Source of the DNA: Rhodospirillales bacterium
GTDB taxonomy: Bacteria > Pseudomonadota > Alphaproteobacteria > Acetobacterales > Acetobacteraceae
DNA: 6,474 nt
Assembly (NCBI GenBank): GCA_903644035.1
Contig: CAHJXG010000043.1
Location: 1 to 6,474 of the forward strand
Reading direction: 5' to 3'
The notes beneath the pieces were generated by a model. It worked only from the letters and a program-made list of their open reading frames with translations, was not told the origin of the DNA and did no database searches. Both the position numbers and the translations under genes were made by a program. How positions within the stretch are numbered: the first letter of the stretch is position 1; the number at the start of each line of letters is the position of its first letter. Positions 1 through 5,559 of this stretch are shown in pieces.

Positions 1-15
1 CGCGGCGCCGCCTGA
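1..15 (+). CDS. Possible last codons of an upstream gene (partial)
   Basis: The frame ending in TGA at 13-15 stays open to the left edge, and its stop shares one base with the ATG of the next gene (TGATG, 13-17). No Shine-Dalgarno-like sequence is visible in the 14 bases before that ATG, which fits translational coupling to an upstream gene. Only four sense codons are visible, so the product cannot be named and the call rests on the stop/start overlap alone. Confidence 0.25.
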   Translation, partial: RGAA

Positions 16-839
16 TGGCGTTCCTGACCGAGCCGCAGCCGCCGCGCGGCGTGGCGCAGCCGGTCGCGGCCGGCATCCGCCGGGTGGTGGCGGGGAACGC
101 GGGTCCGATGACCTATCACGGCACCAACACCTATCTGATCGAGGCCAAGGGCGGCACCATGGTGCTGGACCCCGGGCCGGACGACCCGGCGCACGTCGCC
201 GCCGTGCTGGCCGCCGCCGGGCCGGTCGCGCGCATCCTGCTGAGCCACACCCACCATGACCATGTGGGCGCGCTGCCGGCGCTGCGGGCCGCCACGGGGG
301 CGCCGGTCTACGCCTGGAACGCCCCGGCGGCGGCGGACATCGTGCCCGATGTGGCGCTTCGGAACGGGGACGCGGTGGACGGCTGGCAGGCGGTGTTCAC
401 GCCGGGGCATGCGGCGGATCACCTGTGCTTCGCAGGCCCCGATGGCGTGCTGTTCAGCGGGGACCACGTGATGGGCTGGTCGAGCAGCGTGGTCAGCCCG
501 CCGGGCGGCGACATGGCGGCGTATTTCGCAAGCCTGCGCCGGCTGCTGGAGCGCGGTGACGCGGTTTACCTGCCCGGCCACGGCCCGCCGCTGCCGGACC
601 CACGCCCGTTCGTGCAGGACCTGCTGACGCATCGGGTGGCGCGGGAGGCTGCAGTGCTGGCGGCACTCGGCCCGCAGCCCCTGGGCACGCGGGCGTTGAC
701 GGACGCGCTGTACTCGCAGGTGGACGAACGGCTGCGCCGCGCGGCGGAGCGCAACGTGCTGGCCCACCTGTTGAAGCTGCGGAACGAGGGGCGGGCGAAG
801 GACGGGCCGGACGGGTGGGTGGCAAAGGAAGATGGATAA
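15..839 (+). CDS. MBL-fold metallo-hydrolase, LACTB2-like
   Basis: This 274-residue protein is a predicted cytoplasmic zinc hydrolase of the metallo-beta-lactamase superfamily. The full metal-binding set is visible: H78-T-H80-H-D82-H83 in SHTHHDHVG, then H132 in TPGHAADH, D150 in FSGDH and H189 in LPGHG. An earlier TNTYLI...LDPGPDD segment (residues 37-57) is typical of the glyoxalase II/LACTB2-like branch. After the catalytic domain, residues from about 205 onward (HRVAREAAVL... to NVLAHLLKL) look like the small winged-helix C-terminal domain found in LACTB2-type proteins. Length is normal for that group. There is no signal peptide. The ATG overlaps a possible upstream stop (TGATG). The family includes RNA endonucleases and thioester hydrolases, so the substrate cannot be assigned. 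The fold is certain; the subfamily is fairly likely. Confidence 0.9.
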   Translation: MAFLTEPQPPRGVAQPVAAGIRRVVAGNAGPMTYHGTNTYLIEAKGGTMVLDPGPDDPAHVAAVLAAAGPVARILLSHTHHDHVGALPALRAATGAPVYAWNAPAAADIVPDVALRNGDAVDGWQAVFTPGHAADHLCFAGPDGVLFSGDHVMGWSSSVVSPPGGDMAAYFASLRRLLERGDAVYLPGHGPPLPDPRPFVQDLLTHRVAREAAVLAALGPQPLGTRALTDALYSQVDERLRRAAERNVLAHLLKLRNEGRAKDGPDGWVAKEDG

Positions 840-903
840 CGGTTTGAGGATCGGCCATCTTGAGAAGCGGACGTGCCCAGGAGGGTGATATTGATTGCTC
901 TTC

Positions 904-911
904 GGAGGAGG
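904..911 (+). promoter_or_regulatory. Strong ribosome binding site that fixes the antitoxin start
   Basis: GGAGGAGG lies 5 bases before the ATG at 917. It picks that ATG over an in-frame upstream TTG at 860, which would add 19 residues unlike the DUF433 family. Confidence 0.8.
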
Positions 912-916
912 ACGCA

Positions 917-1135
917 ATGGACTGGACGGACTGCCCGCTGATTGAGAGGGTGCCCGGCAAACTTTCGGGCGCCCCGGTTATCCGTCATTCGCGCGTCCGC
1001 TTGGACGACTTGCTGGTCAACCGCGGGGAAGGCGACGCGTGGCTTGCCGACGCCTACCGGTTGCCGCTCGACACCGTGCGCCAAGTGCTGGCTTTCTATG
1101 ACCAGCACGAGGAGCAGCTTGCGCCTGCTGTTTGA
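917..1135 (+). CDS. DUF433 antitoxin-like protein (VapB-like)
   Basis: This 72-residue protein matches the DUF433 pattern: an N-terminal segment 'CPLIERVPGKLSGAPVIRHSRVRLDDLL' (the family's 'I..GKP.I.GTR..V..LL'), then a helical part with 'LADAYRLPLDTVRQVLAFYDQH', resembling the usual 'I...Y.L....V..AL.Y'. DUF433 proteins are small, probably DNA-binding, and are commonly encoded directly upstream of DUF5615 PIN-like proteins, where they are regarded as antitoxins. The same arrangement is seen here: the next gene starts inside the last 17 bases of this one. The start is supported by a strong ribosome binding site at 904-911. By family analogy it would neutralise the downstream protein and repress its own promoter. 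No clear operator or promoter can be defined in the 77 bases between the hydrolase stop and this start. Confidence 0.82.
   Translation: MDWTDCPLIERVPGKLSGAPVIRHSRVRLDDLLVNRGEGDAWLADAYRLPLDTVRQVLAFYDQHEEQLAPAV
1109..1114 (+). promoter_or_regulatory. Internal ribosome binding site for the PIN-like gene
   Basis: GAGGAG lies within the last codons of the antitoxin-like gene, 4 bases before a TTG at 1119. It favours TTG 1119 over the in-frame ATG at 1098, which has no purine-rich sequence before it. Translation from 1119 gives the usual family N-terminus, M-R-L-L-F-D-H-N-V-P. Confidence 0.6.
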
Positions 1136-1613
1136 CCATAATGTTCCGGCACCGCTGCGTCGCTTGATGCCCGGATACGACACTTCTTTCGCCGACGAGT
1201 GCAGCTGGAGCGAACAGAAGAATGGCGATCTGCTCGCGGCGGCGGCGGCGGCCGGCTTCGACGTGCTGCTGACCGCAGGCCGGAACCTTCGCCATCAGCA
1301 GAACCTGAGCGGGCGGCACATCGGATTGGTCGTGCTGTCCATCAATCACTGGCCGACTCTCCGCGACAACGCGCCGCAGATCCTCGTGGCGGTCGAGGGA
1401 GCAGGCCGAGGGCAATACATCGAGGTTGAGTTGCCTCGTCCCACACTGCTGCGCCGGACTCCGCCAACCAGCAACGGGCAGTGCGGTCCCAGGGGTAAGG
1501 TCTGGCCTGCTCGCGCATCCAGGCGGTCATGGGGTTTTCCGGCGTCAGCGTTCGATCTGACAGCGCAGGACCGTCTTGCATTTCCGCGTTTCGTGCCGCA
1601 CATAAGCGCATGA
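1119..1613 (+). CDS. DUF5615 PIN-like toxin-family protein with altered site and long tail
   Basis: From TTG 1119 this gives 164 residues. Residues 1-108 match DUF5615 (Mut7-C-like PIN fold) proteins, the putative ribonuclease partners of DUF433 antitoxins. Visible blocks are LLFDHNVPAPLRRL (D6), SWSEQKNGDLLAAA (E32, D37), FDVLLTAGRNLRHQQNLSGR (47-66), then GLVVLSINHWP. In relatives the 'LLT' strand is normally followed by an Asp two residues after the Thr. Here that position is G54 (GGC, 1278-1280), one base from an Asp codon, so nuclease activity may be lost. The recognisable domain ends near EVELPRP (102-108, about base 1442). Relatives are about 110-120 residues long, whereas this frame adds about 56 low-quality residues rich in Arg, Pro and Ser, probably read-through into the fusA upstream region after loss of the original stop. 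An ATG at 1098 is a less likely start. It may be a degenerate toxin. Confidence 0.72.
   Translation: MRLLFDHNVPAPLRRLMPGYDTSFADECSWSEQKNGDLLAAAAAAGFDVLLTAGRNLRHQQNLSGRHIGLVVLSINHWPTLRDNAPQILVAVEGAGRGQYIEVELPRPTLLRRTPPTSNGQCGPRGKVWPARASRRSWGFPASAFDLTAQDRLAFPRFVPHISA
1576..1606 (+). promoter_or_regulatory. Weak candidate promoter for fusA
   Basis: TTGCAT (1576-1581) and CATAAG (1601-1606) are separated by 19 bases and lie about 125 bases before the EF-G start, in a stretch less GC-rich than its surroundings. The -10-like box matches four of six sigma-70 positions and the -35-like box three of six. The spacing is slightly long. It lies inside the odd tail of the preceding frame, which would fit that tail being former leader DNA. 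Confidence 0.25.
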
Positions 1614-1679
1614 TCTAGTCGGCCCCCGCCGGGCGCTGTTCGTGGCGAGGGGTGCGTGGCAGGGCGCGCCGGGCAAGGG

Positions 1680-1710
1680 GCCGGGCGGCGCCTGCCGTGT
1701 CATGCCCGGC
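1680..1710 (+). other. Leader hairpin upstream of fusA
   Basis: GCCGGGC (1680-1686) can pair perfectly with GCCCGGC (1704-1710) across a 17-base loop, followed by TTT. It ends 8 bases before the fusA ribosome binding site. Two further GCCGGGC copies, at 1628-1634 and 1668-1674, could pair with the same 3' arm. It could be a weak terminator for the upstream module or a leader structure; GC-rich chance pairing is also possible. Confidence 0.3.
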
Positions 1711-1718
1711 TTTCGAAT

Positions 1719-1722
1719 GGAG
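1719..1722 (+). promoter_or_regulatory. Ribosome binding site that fixes the GTG start of fusA
   Basis: GGAG lies 7 bases before GTG 1730. It supports GTG over an in-frame ATG at 1652 that would add 26 Arg/Ala-rich residues absent from EF-G proteins. Confidence 0.7.
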
Positions 1723-1729
1723 TAGCACC

Positions 1730-3820
1730 GTGTCCGAGACCGAAGCCAACCCGCTCGCCCTTATCCGCAACATCGGCATCACCGCGCACATCGACGCCGG
1801 CAAGACGACGACGACCGAGCGCATCCTGTACTACACCGGCGTGTCGCATCGCATCGGCGAGGTGCATGACGGCAACACCACGACCGACTACATGGCGCAG
1901 GAGCGGGAGCGCGGCATCACCATCACCTCGGCCGCGGTGACGTGCGAGTGGAAGGACCACCGCATCAACATCATCGACACGCCGGGCCACATCGACTTCA
2001 ACATCGAGGTGAACCGCAGCCTGCGCGTGCTGGACGGCGCGGTGTTCATCATCGAGGGCGTGGCCGGCGTGCAGCCACAGAGCGAGACCAACTGGCGCCT
2101 CGCCGACCGCTACAACGTGCCGCGCATCATCTTCATCAACAAGCTGGACCGCACCGGGGCCGATTTCTACCGGGCGTTCGACACGTTGAAGGAGAAGCTC
2201 GACATCGTGGCGCTGCCGCTGCAGCTACCCATCGGCATCGAGGACACGTTCATCGGCGTCGTCGATCTCGTGGAGATGAAGGCCATCGTTTGGGAGGGCG
2301 GCGAGCTGGGCGCCAAGTTCCACGACGAGGCGATCCCGGCCGACCTGATGGAAAAGGCGCAGGAGTATCGCACGCAGCTGCTGGACACCGCGCTGAGCGT
2401 CGATAACGACGCGATGGAGGAGTATTTCGACAAGGGCGACGTGTCGGTCGAGACCCTGAAGCGCTGCATCAAGGCGGGCGCCATCAGCGGCGCGTTCCGC
2501 CCGGTGCTGTGCGGCACCGCGTTCAAGAACAAGGGCGTGCAGCCGCTGCTCGACGGCGTGCTGGACTACCTGCCGAGCCCTATCGACGTGCCCGGCATCA
2601 AGGTCGCGGAGGAGGAGGACGAGCCGGAGGGTACGGTGCGTCGCATCATCCCCGCCGACATCAAGGCGCCGTTCTCCGGCCTCGCGTTCAAGATCATCAA
2701 CGACAAGTACGGCACGCTGACCTTCGTGCGGGTGTATTCCGGCAGCCTGAAGTCCGGCGACACCGTGATGAACACGACCAAGGACCATCGCGAGCGCATC
2801 GGCCGCATGTTCCAGATGCATGCCGACAAGCGGGCGGAGATCAAGGAGGTCCATGCCGGCGACATCGCGGCCTTCGTGGGCCTCAAGGACACCGTGACCG
2901 GCGACACGCTGGCTGCCGCCGAGGACCCGGTGGTGCTGGAGCGCATGTCGTTCCCGATCCCGGTGATCGACATCTCGGTGGAGCCGAAGACCAAGGACGG
3001 CGTCGAGAAGATGACGCTCGGCCTGCAGAAGCTTGCCGGCGAGGACCCGAGCCTGCGGCTGCGCACGGACCAGGAGAGCGGGCAGACCATCCTGTCGGGC
3101 ATGGGCGAGCTGCATCTGGAGATCATCATCGACCGGCTGCAGCGCGAGTATGGCGTGGACGCCAACATCGGCGCGCCGCAGGTGGCGTATCGCGAGACCA
3201 TCAGCCGCAGTCACACCGAGACGTATACCCACAAGAAGCAGACCGGCGGCTCCGGCCAGTTCGCCGAGGTGAAGATCGTCTTCGAGCCGATGGAGCGCAA
3301 CGCCGGCATCGTGTTCGAGAACAAGGTGGTCGGCGGCTCGATCCCCAAGGAGTATATCCCGGCGGTCGAGAAGGGCATCAAGAACCAGTGCGAGACCGGC
3401 GTCCTGGCCGGGTTCCCGACGGTGGACTTCAAGTACAGCCTGGTGGACGGCAAGTACCACGACGTGGACTCGTCGGCGCTGGCGTTCGAGATCGCGGCCA
3501 AGGCGTGCTTCCGCGACGGCATGAAGAAGGCGGCGCCGATCATCCTGGAGCCGATCATGGACGTGGAGGTGACGACGCCGCAGGACCATGTGGGCGACGT
3601 GGTCGGCGACCTGAACCGCCGCCGGGGCACCATCCAGAGCCAGGACAGCGCCGGCAGCACGGTGATGGTCCGCGCGCACGTGCCGCTGAAGGAGATGTTC
3701 GGCTATATCAGCCAGCTCCGCGGCATGACCAAAGGCCGGGCGAGCTTCACCATGCAGTTCCACCACTACGACCCCGTGCCGCGCAACATCGCGGACGAGA
3801 TCATGGCCAAGAGCGCATGA
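1730..3820 (+). CDS. fusA: Elongation factor G (translocation GTPase), probable paralogue
   Basis: This 696-residue cytoplasmic GTPase drives tRNA-mRNA translocation on the ribosome and, with RRF, ribosome recycling. All G motifs are intact: G1 AHIDAGKT (19-26), G2 RGITIT (61-66), G3 DTPGH (83-87), G4 NKLD (137-140) and G5 CGTAFKNKG (261-269). Domains II and III follow (about 310-480; [27 protein letters not shown]), then domain IV (about 485-605) with the tip YHDVDSS containing H577, and domain V ending in GDLNRRRG and [17 protein letters not shown]. Length is normal. The gene is not next to rpsL, rpsG or tuf. Several segments differ from canonical proteobacterial EF-G ([38 protein letters not shown]), so I infer a second EF-G paralogue, although a relocated sole copy is possible. 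The symbol denotes the family. Codon use is GC-rich like its neighbours. The 3' end is tandemly duplicated. Confidence 0.95.
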   Translation: MSETEANPLALIRNIGITAHIDAGKTTTTERILYYTGVSHRIGEVHDGNTTTDYMAQERERGITITSAAVTCEWKDHRINIIDTPGHIDFNIEVNRSLRVLDGAVFIIEGVAGVQPQSETNWRLADRYNVPRIIFINKLDRTGADFYRAFDTLKEKLDIVALPLQLPIGIEDTFIGVVDLVEMKAIVWEGGELGAKFHDEAIPADLMEKAQEYRTQLLDTALSVDNDAMEEYFDKGDVSVETLKRCIKAGAISGAFRPVLCGTAFKNKGVQPLLDGVLDYLPSPIDVPGIKVAEEEDEPEGTVRRIIPADIKAPFSGLAFKIINDKYGTLTFVRVYSGSLKSGDTVMNTTKDHRERIGRMFQMHADKRAEIKEVHAGDIAAFVGLKDTVTGDTLAAAEDPVVLERMSFPIPVIDISVEPKTKDGVEKMTLGLQKLAGEDPSLRLRTDQESGQTILSGMGELHLEIIIDRLQREYGVDANIGAPQVAYRETISRSHTETYTHKKQTGGSGQFAEVKIVFEPMERNAGIVFENKVVGGSIPKEYIPAVEKGIKNQCETGVLAGFPTVDFKYSLVDGKYHDVDSSALAFEIAAKACFRDGMKKAAPIILEPIMDVEVTTPQDHVGDVVGDLNRRRGTIQSQDSAGSTVMVRAHVPLKEMFGYISQLRGMTKGRASFTMQFHHYDPVPRNIADEIMAKSA

Positions 3821-3847
3821 TCGGGATCATGGCCAAGAGCGCATGAT
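3799..3847 (+). repeat. 26-bp-period tandem duplication over the fusA stop
   Basis: Two identical 23-bp copies (3799-3821 and 3825-3847), separated by CGG, each carry the last fusA codons ATG-GCC-AAG-AGC-GCA and the stop TGA. The 26-bp period puts the second copy in another frame, outside fusA, so it encodes only a stray M-A-K-S-A plus stop. Each copy is also an inverted repeat: GATCATG (3799-3805) pairs with CATGATC (3816-3822) around a 10-base loop, and the second copy retains a 6-bp ATCATG/CATGAT stem. It looks like a recent slippage duplication. Confidence 0.93.
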
Positions 3848-3861
3848 GCGTGGTGGCTCTC

Positions 3862-3884
3862 CTGCCCCGGCGGCGCTGGGGCAG
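3862..3884 (+). other. Strong hairpin directly before the deaminase start
   Basis: The 5' arm 3862-3871 (CTGCCCCGGC) and 3' arm 3875-3884 (GCTGGGGCAG) form a 10-bp stem with one G-T pair and a 3-base loop (3872-3874). It ends two bases before ATG 3887, and its 3' arm contains GGGG (3878-3881), the only ribosome-binding-like sequence for the deaminase. No T-run follows, so it is not a classical terminator. It may attenuate transcription after fusA or limit translation of the deaminase. Confidence 0.55.
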
Positions 3885-3886
3885 AG

Positions 3887-4432
3887 ATGACAGACGCACC
3901 TGAAGGGACGGCGTCCCCTGGAGCAAGGCCCGCGCTGGCGGCGACCGAGGCCGACCGCGAGTTCATGGCCCGCGCCCTCGAACTTGCCCAGCGCGGCGAC
4001 CGGACGGAGGGGGCGTCGCCCATCGGCTGCGTGATCGTGCTCGACGGGCGCGTGGTCGCGGAGGGGCACAATGAGGTCGGCCTGCGCCACGATCCCACGG
4101 CCCATGCGGAGATGGTGGCGATCCGCCGGGCCGGGGCGGCGCTGGGGCGGGAGGAGTTGCGGGGCGCCACGCTCTACTCGACGCTGCAGCCCTGCGGCAT
4201 GTGCACTATGGCGAGCATCTGGAGCCATATCGACCGCGTCGTGTATGGGGCCGGGCGCGAGGACGTGCATCAGATGTATTTCGAGGATCGCCACCTCGAC
4301 ACGATGAACTTCATCCGCGATGCCTACCGCAAGGACATGCCGGTGATCGAAGGCGTGCTGCGGACGGAGTGCGCGGCGCTGTACTACGGCCCGGACGACG
4401 AGCCGCCCGCCGAGGCGCAGACCAACCTCTAG
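3887..4432 (+). CDS. Nucleoside/base deaminase, CMP/dCMP deaminase fold
   Basis: This 181-residue cytoplasmic zinc enzyme is predicted to hydrolytically deaminate a purine or pyrimidine base or nucleoside. The zinc site is complete: H73-A-E75 in PTAHAEM (H73 ligand, E75 proton shuttle) and C103-G-M-C106 in TLQPCGMC. The segment SPIGCVIVLDGRVVAEGHNE (44-63) is the usual preceding strand pair. The later part (IWSHIDRVVYGAGREDVHQMYFEDRHLDT) resembles generic COG0590 nucleoside deaminases more than TadA, which normally has PCxMC followed by a small Gly/Ala segment. The first 20 or so residues are Ala/Pro/Gly-rich and not conserved-looking; ATG 3965 (residue 27) is an alternative but less likely start. 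The frame is open back to the fusA stop, with no earlier start codon. The gene may be co-transcribed with fusA (66-bp gap), though a hairpin lies between. Its stop interlocks with that of the opposite-strand SDR gene. The substrate is unknown; guanine or cytosine are possible. Confidence 0.88.
   Translation: MTDAPEGTASPGARPALAATEADREFMARALELAQRGDRTEGASPIGCVIVLDGRVVAEGHNEVGLRHDPTAHAEMVAIRRAGAALGREELRGATLYSTLQPCGMCTMASIWSHIDRVVYGAGREDVHQMYFEDRHLDTMNFIRDAYRKDMPVIEGVLRTECAALYYGPDDEPPAEAQTNL
4429..4432. other. CTAG palindrome holding both convergent stop codons
   Basis: TAG at 4430-4432 ends the plus-strand deaminase gene, and the complement of 4429-4431, also TAG, ends the minus-strand SDR gene. 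There is no room for a terminator between them, so each transcript must run antisense into the other gene. Confidence 0.9.
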
Positions 4433-5214
4433 CTCAGGCCCTCCATCCCGCCATCCACGCTGATGGCCTGGCCGCTGATGGTGGCGCCGAAGGGGCTGCA
4501 CAGATACACCGCCATGTTGGCGATGTCCTGCTGCGTCACAAAGCAGCGCAGCGCCACGGTGCTGACGGAGCGCTCGGTCTGCTCGTTGTCGCTGATGCCC
4601 GCCGCCTGCGCCTTGTTGCGCAGCACGCTGCGGATGCGCGGGCCGTCCACGAGGCCGGGCAGGATGGCGTTCACCCGGATGTTGTCGGGTCCCAGTTCCA
4701 TCGCCAGCGTCCGGGTGAAGCCGACCACGCCCCACTTCGCGGCGCTGTAGGGGCTGCGTAGCGGGAAGCCGAACTTGCCGGCCGCCGAGCTGAGGTTGAC
4801 GATGCTGCCGCCGCCCGATTGGCGCAGCGCCGGGATCGCGCGCCGGGCGCAGTGGAACATGCTGGCGAGGTCGGTTTGCAGGGTGGCGTCAAGTTCCGTG
4901 GGCGTCACGTCCTCGATCCGCGCCGTCGGCCCGGCGATGCCCGCGTTGTTCACCAGCACGTCGAGGCCGCCGAGCGCGGACAGGGCCGCGTCCATGAAGG
5001 CTTCCAGGTCGGCCACCCGCCCGGCATCCGCCCGCATCCCACGGTGCCCGCAGGCGGCGAGCGCCGCGTCATCCACGTCCGATACGAACACGTCGGCCCC
5101 GCACGCCGCGAAGCTGTCCGCCATGACCCGGCCGATCCCGCCGGCGCCTGCCGTGATGGCGACGCGGAGGTTGGACAGGTCGAGAGGGACGGAGGTGAGG
5201 GCGCCTTGAGGCAT
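4429..5214 (-). CDS. SDR family NAD(P)-dependent oxidoreductase
   Basis: This 261-residue classical short-chain dehydrogenase/reductase, cytoplasmic and probably tetrameric, oxidises or reduces an alcohol/carbonyl substrate. Visible features are the Rossmann motif TAGAGGIG (21-28), D46 after the second strand (SDVD), which favours NAD over NADP, NNAG (89-92), and the catalytic S143, Y156 and K160 (YSAAK). The C-terminal ISGQAISVDGG is typical of the family. The position of the tetrad Asn (usually N-L in '..NL...F') is D115 here (LQTDLASMF). The sequence most resembles the uncharacterised 'SDR family oxidoreductase' proteins with a GFPLR-PY-A-KW segment; no substrate can be assigned. The start at 5214 has AAAGGA about 8 bases upstream. 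It is convergent with the deaminase gene, overlapping it by 4 bp. It is separated by 345 bp from the next gene upstream on the same strand, so it is probably transcribed alone. Confidence 0.93.
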   Translation of the reverse strand: MPQGALTSVPLDLSNLRVAITAGAGGIGRVMADSFAACGADVFVSDVDDAALAACGHRGMRADAGRVADLEAFMDAALSALGGLDVLVNNAGIAGPTARIEDVTPTELDATLQTDLASMFHCARRAIPALRQSGGGSIVNLSSAAGKFGFPLRSPYSAAKWGVVGFTRTLAMELGPDNIRVNAILPGLVDGPRIRSVLRNKAQAAGISDNEQTERSVSTVALRCFVTQQDIANMAVYLCSPFGATISGQAISVDGGMEGLS

Positions 5215-5321
5215 GGCGGAGGTCCTTTGGTGGGCCGCGTTGGTTTGCAGCCTATGCCGAACAGCTTACGACTGGGGCGGGGTGATTTTGGCGTCCAGCA
5301 ATCCCCATGGCACCTTCCCAA

Positions 5322-5338
5322 GTCGGCGATGTGCCGAC
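5322..5338. repeat. Inverted repeat, possible operator or small hairpin
   Basis: GTCGGC and GCCGAC form a perfect 6-bp dyad with a 5-base spacer, about 110-125 bp upstream of the SDR start. It could be a regulator-binding site for the SDR gene. There is no regulator gene in the window to support this. Confidence 0.25.
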
Positions 5339-5544
5339 CATGACCGCGCTGCCAGAGTCTGCCCAGACACCTGCCATTCTGACCCGACGGGCGCCACGGA
5401 GGGTTTGTCGTGCTCAGGGTGGTCCAGGGCCGCATCCTTCTTGCTGGACGGAGTGTAGGCGTTGTCGCGGCGGCGGCCTAGGCATCACGGGTGCGCTTGA
5501 CCTCATGAGCATGATCCTACACCGATCAAGGCGAGCACCGCCGT

Positions 5545-5558
5545 GGACGGCGCCGTCC
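5545..5558 (-). terminator. Perfect palindrome just after the OmpA-like stop, weak terminator candidate
   Basis: GGACGGCGCCGTCC is a perfect 14-bp palindrome beginning one base past the TAG (5560-5562) of the minus-strand gene. It could fold as a 5-bp stem with a GCGC loop. No T-run follows in the minus direction, so intrinsic termination would be weak. Confidence 0.3.
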
Positions 5559-5559
5559 C

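Larger units (their letters stand above)
5215..5559. other. 345-bp stretch without a convincing gene
   Basis: This lies between the start of the SDR gene and the end of the OmpA-like gene, both on the minus strand, and should carry the SDR promoter, but no good -35/-10 pair is seen. It contains two clean dyads: GTCGGC/GCCGAC (5322-5327 and 5333-5338, 5-base loop) and GTCTG-CC-CAGAC (5357-5368). Short open frames on both strands give no recognisable protein. One minus-strand stop-to-stop frame of about 70 codons (roughly 5260-5490) has no ATG start and no family I recognise. A decayed gene or insertion-element remnant is possible but unsupported. Confidence 0.5.

Noticed and set aside
860..894. 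Promoter for the TA-like module (TTGAGA at 860-865 with TGATAT at 886-891)
   Set aside because: The spacing is 20 bases and both boxes are weak, so it is not distinguishable from background.
1342..1611. Minus-strand frame of 89 residues with protein-like composition (contains TPENPMTAWMREQARPYPWD)
   Set aside because: I recognise no family, it has no clear ribosome binding site, and it overlaps the PIN-like domain at its far end. It could be a remnant, but nothing supports it as a gene.
917..1613. Part of a larger defence island or phage
   Set aside because: The neighbours are ordinary metabolic and translation genes. There are no integrase, restriction, CRISPR or phage structural genes in the window.
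2225..3766. Long 513-residue minus-strand open frame
   Set aside because: It lies wholly antisense to the EF-G gene and is rich in His/Arg/Asp/Val/Leu, the expected shadow of a GC-rich coding strand.
2509..3846. Long plus-strand frame inside fusA ending in a second M-A-K-S-A
   Set aside because: It is an off-frame reading of EF-G. Its familiar ending arises only because the 26-bp duplication shifts the last codons into this frame.
3799..3847. Direct repeats at the fusA 3' end as attL/attR of an integrated element
   Set aside because: Only three bases separate the copies, so no element lies between them, and there is no integrase gene in the window. Slippage duplication is simpler.
3827..4735. 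302-residue minus-strand frame opposite the deaminase gene
   Set aside because: Antisense shadow of the deaminase gene and a wrong-frame reading of the SDR gene; no domain is recognisable.
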